Of a stretch of 5,719 bases of DNA, positions 4,557 through 5,719 are shown one piece after another. This stretch comes from Deltaproteobacteria bacterium (GTDB taxonomy: Bacteria; Desulfobacterota; Desulfobacteria; Desulfobacterales; B30-G6). The notes under the pieces are model-generated. The model searched no databases. It worked only from the letters and a program-made list of their open reading frames with translations, and was not told where the DNA came from. Position 1 is the first letter of the stretch. Each line of letters starts with the position of its first letter. A program made the translations under genes and the position numbers. Location: the NCBI GenBank assembly GCA_003647375.1, contig QMMS01000299.1:1-5719 (forward strand), given 5' to 3'.

Positions 4557-5135
4557 ATGAAAATAGCACTGACATCTACAGGAAGAGAGTTAACATCGGA
4601 TATTGATCCCCGTTTCGGCCGATGTGCCTATTTTATTGTTGTTGATCCCGACAGTATGCTTTTTGAAGCACTGAAAAATGAAAACAAAGACCTGAGCAGC
4701 GGCGCAGGAATCCAAACAGCGACTTTTGTGGCTTCTAAAGAAATTAAATCTGTAATAACAGGAAGTTGTGGCCCAAATGCCATTCAGGTTCTGTCAGCTG
4801 CCGGTATTGCTATCTATACCGGAGAGTCTGGAAAAACCGTGAAAGAGGCCTTAGAAAGATATAAAAACGGCAGATTGTTAACTTCTAAAATAGATGACAA
4901 CGCAAATGAAAATATTGTAAGCCCGCAAAGCACAGTGGAAAAAGATTCCCGGCCGGGTGTTCCTGCAAGCGGTCAAAAAAACAATAGAATGGGTACCGGC
5001 AGAGGTATGGGCAGAGGTATGGGCCGGTGTCGAAAAGATATAGGCATGGGCGGCGGCAGAGGCATGGGCGGAGGCGGAGGTAGAGGCATGGGTGGAGGTA
5101 GAGGTATGGGCGGCGGCAGGGGTGGAAATGGATAA
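4557..5135 (+). CDS. Dinitrogenase iron-molybdenum cofactor family (NifX/MTH1175-like) protein with Gly/Arg/Met-rich tail
   Basis: Residues 1-105 form the DiNase FeMo-Co fold: the first strand MKIALTSTG, the loop DIDPRFGRCAYFIVVD (17-30), GAGIQTA (49-55) and TGSCGPNA (68-75), as in MTH1175-like proteins and the orange protein of sulfate reducers. Family members bind or carry metal-sulfur clusters in the cytoplasm. After a polar linker (about 110-141) comes a low-complexity tail, residues 142-192, made of GRGM and GGGRGM units with seven Met, one Cys and many Arg; it could be a metal- or partner-binding extension. The start is ATG 4557, with GGAGG five bases upstream; the GTG at 4545 overlaps that ribosome site and is unlikely. 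The stop overlaps the start of the Fe-S scaffold gene, implying one operon. A promoter and operator-like site lie upstream. Confidence 0.88.
   Translation: MKIALTSTGRELTSDIDPRFGRCAYFIVVDPDSMLFEALKNENKDLSSGAGIQTATFVASKEIKSVITGSCGPNAIQVLSAAGIAIYTGESGKTVKEALERYKNGRLLTSKIDDNANENIVSPQSTVEKDSRPGVPASGQKNNRMGTGRGMGRGMGRCRKDIGMGGGRGMGGGGGRGMGGGRGMGGGRGGNG
4998..5129 (+). repeat. Coding tandem repeats (GRGM / GGGRGM units)
   Basis: Two perfect tandem 12-mers, GGCAGAGGTATG, lie at 4998-5009 and 5010-5021. From about 5048 to 5129 follow degenerate units built from GGC/GGA/GGT, AGA and ATG codons. The third codon positions vary while the protein pattern is kept, which suggests selection on the protein rather than a fresh DNA expansion. 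Such DNA can still change length by slippage in multiples of the unit. Confidence 0.75.
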
Positions 5136-5598
5136 ATTCGATTTTTTTATGGCAAATCTTCAGGGGCAGATATTTGAAGATACCAAAAGAGCCTATGGAG
5201 AGGCTGGATTTCAGCGTTGGCGCAACCCGATCTATCAAGGCAGGATGAAAAATCCGGACGCTCATGCCAAAATCACGGGACAATGCGGCGACACCATGGA
5301 AATGTTTTTAAAGTTTGAAAATAACTGTGTAATGGATGCTTCATTTGTAACCGACGGGTGTGGCTCGAGTTCGGTGTGTGGTTCTTTTGCTGCTGAGATG
5401 GCCCTGCGAAAAACTCCCGATGAACTCACGGACATCACCGGGGAAGCTATTCTTGATAAAATAGGCACGTTTCCCGAAGGGGAAGCGCATTGTGCCTATC
5501 TTGCTGCGGAAACCCTGCAGAAATCCTTGCAGATTTATATGCGCAGGCAAACTGGGGTATCCAGAGTCAATTCTGGAAAATACCCGCATAACCAATGA
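5128..5598 (+). CDS. IscU/NifU N-terminal-type iron-sulfur cluster scaffold protein
   Basis: This 156-residue protein has the IscU-like fold with all cluster ligands. Cys53 and Asp55 lie in TGQCGDTMEMF, Cys78 in TDGCGSSSVCGS, and His121-Cys122 in EGEAHCAYLAAETL. The conserved NP..GRM..PD stretch (33-44) is present. It should assemble or carry Fe-S clusters, or receive them from the MTH1175-like partner. Extra Cys67 and Cys84 are visible. It lacks the NifU central ferredoxin and C-terminal domains, so it is a stand-alone scaffold and not full NifU. The start ATG 5128 overlaps the stop of the previous gene by eight bases (ATGGATAA), with AGGGG just upstream inside the Gly-rich coding repeat, which indicates translational coupling. 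An in-frame ATG at 5092 lies inside the previous gene and would add an implausible leader. Confidence 0.92.
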   Translation: MDKFDFFMANLQGQIFEDTKRAYGEAGFQRWRNPIYQGRMKNPDAHAKITGQCGDTMEMFLKFENNCVMDASFVTDGCGSSSVCGSFAAEMALRKTPDELTDITGEAILDKIGTFPEGEAHCAYLAAETLQKSLQIYMRRQTGVSRVNSGKYPHNQ

Positions 5599-5616
5599 TG
5601 ACTGGGGGGATTAAGC

Positions 5617-5664
5617 ATGACAAAAGCAGCCATTCAGAATAGGATAGTACCTGGAGGCGTATAG
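5617..5664 (+). other. Start of a further ORF that stops after 15 codons (truncated gene or leader)
   Basis: GGGGGGA (5604-5610) lies six bases before ATG 5617, a reasonable ribosome site 19 bases after the scaffold gene. The frame reads MTKAAIQNRIVPGGV and stops at TAG 5662, the first heptamer repeat. Either the next operon gene was cut by the repeat, or this is a short leader or chance ORF. No family is recognised. Confidence 0.3.
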
Positions 5665-5700
5665 GCTGTAGGCTATTAGACTGTAGGTCGCTAACAGCCT
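5662..5700. repeat. Degenerate heptamer repeats within a 7-bp inverted repeat
   Basis: TAGGCTG (5662-5668), TAGGCTA (5669-5675), TTAGACTG (5676-5683) and TAGGTCG (5684-5690) form a degenerate tandem array. AGGCTGT (5663-5669) is perfectly complementary to ACAGCCT (5694-5700), so the array can fold into a hairpin. It may act as a weak terminator after the scaffold gene, but no T run follows. Confidence 0.45.
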
Positions 5701-5719
5701 GATATGATTGACACTTGTC

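Noticed and set aside
5092..5127. Upstream ATG start for the scaffold gene.
   Set aside because: The added leader is only the Gly-rich repeat read in another frame; ATG 5128 overlaps the previous stop in the usual coupled arrangement.
4885..5283. Minus-strand ORF rich in Cys, Leu, Pro and Tyr, opposite the Gly-rich tail.
   Set aside because: Its composition is simply the reverse complement of the Gly/Arg/Met repeat, and the two plus-strand genes have clear family motifs.

Overview
The window looks like chromosomal DNA from an anaerobic, probably sulfate-reducing bacterium of the Desulfobacterota (Desulfobacteraceae-like). This is an inference from family resemblance: a dinitrogenase FeMo-cofactor-type (MTH1175-like) protein paired with an IscU/NifU-type scaffold, a universal stress protein of a subtype I associate with sulfate reducers, and a DUF364 metal-chelation protein. 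No rRNA, tRNA, CRISPR array, complete insertion sequence or phage gene is visible.

Left half (38-3362), all on the minus strand and read right to left: a small helical/coiled-coil protein with a strong ribosome site (3045-3362); a universal stress protein (USP) gene whose canonical RBS and ATG are followed by a TAA at codon 3 (2463-2918; a shorter TTG-started frame runs 2463-2888); a second USP (1892-2359) ending at a probable intrinsic terminator; a zinc-dependent histone-deacetylase/AcuC-type deacetylase (580-1746); and closely behind it a DUF364-type protein that seems to lack a central block (38-553). Both spacers around the broken USP gene hold long inverted repeats.

Middle (3363-3947): about 585 bases without a convincing gene but rich in structure. 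It contains a cluster of hairpins (3496-3567), a large imperfect inverted repeat with a nested perfect hairpin and an alternative pairing (3574-3700), one copy of an operator-like sequence (3761-3781), an array of GTAACG half-sites (3878-3904) and a strong Shine-Dalgarno with a 36-codon ORF that runs into the end of the next gene.

Right half: a NUDIX hydrolase on the minus strand (3948-4412) is divergent from a plus-strand pair. The spacer between them carries promoter-like hexamers and a second copy of the operator-like sequence. The pair is an MTH1175/NifX-like protein with a Gly/Arg/Met-rich tail (4557-5135) and, overlapping it by 8 bases, an IscU/NifU-N-type Fe-S scaffold with all expected ligands (5128-5598). 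The two are probably translationally coupled and work together in metal-cluster assembly or storage. The window ends with a good RBS and ATG for a third ORF that stops after 15 codons inside degenerate heptamer repeats.

The most notable points are the early stop in the USP gene, the shortened DUF364 protein, the structured intergenic element, the duplicated operator-like site, and the cluster-protein pair with its possible metal-binding tail.
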